In this document: positions 13,114 through 14,485 of the stretch, in pieces
How the letters are laid out: every line of letters starts with the position of its first letter
How positions within the stretch are numbered: the stretch's first letter is position 1
Source of the DNA: Nitriliruptoraceae bacterium
Lineage (GTDB): Bacteria; Actinomycetota; Nitriliruptoria; Nitriliruptorales; Nitriliruptoraceae
Direction: 5' to 3'
Assembly: GCA_007134165.1 (NCBI GenBank)
Contig: SLLJ01000236.1
Location: 1-14,485, forward strand
Length of the DNA: 14,485 bases
The notes under the pieces: model-generated
The model's database searches: none
What the model saw: only the letters and a program-made list of their open reading frames with translations
What the model was told of the DNA's origin: nothing
Program-made: the position numbers and the translations under genes

Positions 13114-13450
13114 GGTGTCTCCCGTCGTGACGAGTCACGCCCGTGCGTGGGCGCTGCGCTCATCGTGCGATGCACGAGCGTCGGGCGCGAGCCGTACTGG
13201 CTCCTGCCTGTGGACGACGCCCGACGGTCGCCGCGAGCGGCATCGGTCTGCTGCCCCGCCGTCGTCAGCCACGTTGCCTGGGCGACCGGCCCGTCGTGGT
13301 CGAGGCGCTGCATCGATCGGAGCGTGGCGCGATGCGGCTGATTCTGCGACGCGCGGGGCCACGTTTGCGGCGGCCACCCACCTCGATGTCGAGGTGCTGT
13401 CCACCTCGGGGTCCTTGCCGACTCCGAGGCGATCCTCGGCGGCGACGCAC
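13114..13450. other. Intergenic region with three perfect inverted repeats
   Basis: This 337-base stretch lies between two reverse-strand genes. No credible gene is seen: the open frames crossing it have irregular composition and overlap the DUF2332 gene. It contains CGTGACGAGTCACG (13126-13139), 12 bases before the start codon of the 203-residue gene; TCGTGCGATGCACGA (13163-13177, six-base arms, three-base centre); and CACCTCGATGTCGAGGTG (13379-13396, eight-base arms), 54 bases after the DUF2332 stop, which could act as a terminator stem although it lacks a T-run. No clear -10/-35 pair was found. Confidence 0.6.
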
Positions 13451-14485
13451 TCAGCGCGTCGGCGGGGCGAAACGGAGCCAGCCGCCGTGTGACTGCACTC
13501 GGCCCAGCGCCGCGTCATGGCGCCGGCCGTGGACCCAGTGGGTGGTTGCGATCACGAAACCCGGCTGGTCGGCATCCGGCGGGCCGAGCCGCCGGGCGAC
13601 CAGACCCGCGAACGGCTCCAGGAAGTGCCCCTCCAACCCGACCCGCCACAGCGCTCGCCGGGTACCGATGCGGTCGACCATCGCTTCGAAACGTCCCCGG
13701 TCATCGGGTGCGAGGTAGGCCAGGGTGGCACTGTGGAGCACAACGACCTGCAGGTCCGGATCGATTGCCGCGATGACGGGCTCGAGCAGGTCGAACAGGT
13801 CGCCCTGATGCCGTTCGATGTCGTCGTGGGTTGCCGCCAGGGACACGGCAGCGTCGAGCCGTGTCAGTCGCTCGACGTGCTCCGGCCAGACGCAGGCGCG
13901 CAGCCACGCGCGGTCGTCAGGATCGCCGACGTTCATTGGCGTGCGGTCGATGCCGATCCGTCGGTCAACCGGTGCCAGCCTGGTGTCCGGCACCTGGGCC
14001 AGGCACGTCGTCTCGATCACGACCGGCGAGGGCGATCCCTGACCGTGGACCGGCAACGTCGCTGGCCCGCGACCGGCGCCCTTGGGATTGGCGACGAACC
14101 GGTGTGTGTAGCGGTCGAGGTGCAACAGCAGCCCGGCGCTGGTCCCGACCTCGACCAAGGCGAGCCGGCGGGCGTCGACGGCACCACGGTCCGGTCCCGT
14201 TCGGGTCTGCAGCCACGACAGCGCGGCCAGCAGTCCGGCGGTTCGACCTGGTTCGTTCGTCTGGGTCGAACGGGTCCGGAGCCGATCGACGATGGCGTCA
14301 CGATGGCGGTCCAACACCTTGAGGAACGCGGCCGTGGCCGCGGCATCGGGTGCCCGGTCGCCACCCACGGAGCGGTAGTAGGCCGCAAGTGCGCCCTGCT
14401 CGACACCGCGGAGCAGCAGATCGTGCACCGCCGCGAACAGCAGCGTCGCCCGCCGTTGCGCGAGTGGCGCGAGGTCGATGATGGC
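13451..14485 (-). CDS. DUF2332 family protein, N-terminus cut by window edge
   Basis: The open frame runs from the window's right edge to the TGA at 13451 (344 visible residues). The initiation codon is probably outside; the visible start, AIIDLAPLAQRRATLLFAAV, already aligns with the inner part of the family, and the GTG at 14428 is not a likely start. The family is DUF2332, proteins of unknown function common in actinobacteria and proteobacteria. Recognisable segments are LVEVGTSAGLLLHLDRY, GIDRTPMNVGDPDDRAWLRACVWPEHVERL and VVVLHSATLAYLAP. The E-V-G-x-S-A-G-L segment and the overall pattern resemble an S-adenosylmethionine-type Rossmann fold, but no reaction is established. It is the first visible gene of the reverse-strand group and is separated from the next by 337 bases. 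Confidence 0.85.
   Translation of the reverse strand, partial: AIIDLAPLAQRRATLLFAAVHDLLLRGVEQGALAAYYRSVGGDRAPDAAATAAFLKVLDRHRDAIVDRLRTRSTQTNEPGRTAGLLAALSWLQTRTGPDRGAVDARRLALVEVGTSAGLLLHLDRYTHRFVANPKGAGRGPATLPVHGQGSPSPVVIETTCLAQVPDTRLAPVDRRIGIDRTPMNVGDPDDRAWLRACVWPEHVERLTRLDAAVSLAATHDDIERHQGDLFDLLEPVIAAIDPDLQVVVLHSATLAYLAPDDRGRFEAMVDRIGTRRALWRVGLEGHFLEPFAGLVARRLGPPDADQPGFVIATTHWVHGRRHDAALGRVQSHGGWLRFAPPTR

Noticed and set aside
12292..13341. Plus-strand 349-codon frame opposite the 203-residue gene
   Set aside because: It spans the 5' end of msrB, the 12-bp repeat and the antisense of the unknown gene; Gly/Ser/Arg-rich start derives from the repeat and no domain is present.
13135..13518. Reverse-strand 127-codon gene in the 13.1-13.5 kb gap
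   Set aside because: It overlaps the end of the DUF2332 gene by 68 bases, has no ribosome binding site or motif, and its composition looks non-coding.

Overview
The window is a GC-rich, densely packed stretch of a bacterial chromosome. It looks like a member of the Actinomycetota. Reasons are the strong G/C bias at third codon positions, frequent GTG starts, four-base stop/start overlaps, TANNNT-type -10 elements, and a gene set seen in actinobacteria (argR-argG, a DUF2332 protein, a ROK kinase with a CPCGNQGC motif, an ArsA ATPase with an HSP20-like tail). I cannot assign a genus. No RNA genes, insertion sequences, phage genes or CRISPR arrays are visible.

Layout, left to right. (1) 1-1808: the end of the arginine repressor argR and a complete argG, separated by a spacer with eight 14-bp tandem repeats; argH does not follow. 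(2) 1850-3943: a promoter-like site, then three coupled genes: an Est30/monoacylglycerol-lipase-like hydrolase, an SRPBCC (START-like) protein and a membrane protein with two zinc ribbons. (3) 4049-6228: an ArsA/GET3-like ATPase with an HSP20-like C-terminus, coupled to an unrecognised, mostly disordered protein ending in a C-x2-C-P-x-C plus helix module. (4) 6325-10402: three coupled genes for a ROK glucokinase, an endonuclease/exonuclease/phosphatase (EEP) fold protein and a dipeptidyl-peptidase-IV-type S9 peptidase. (5) 10443-10889, reverse: a small membrane protein. (6) 11068-11877: a PlsC-type acyltransferase. (7) 11939-14485, reverse: msrB, a 203-residue protein of unknown function, and a DUF2332 protein cut by the window edge.

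Regions 2-4 are the most interesting part. A lipase-like hydrolase, a lipid-binding-type SRPBCC fold, an ArsA/GET3-like ATPase, an unknown cysteine-motif protein, a sugar kinase and an EEP protein lie in one direction, with five four-base overlaps, and a PlsC acyltransferase follows 0.67 kb later. From memory, a similar set surrounds the glucokinase gene in other actinobacteria, so this may be a conserved but poorly understood neighbourhood linking lipid or membrane-protein handling with glucose metabolism. That link is inference. Several short repeats and perfect palindromes in the spacers are also recorded.
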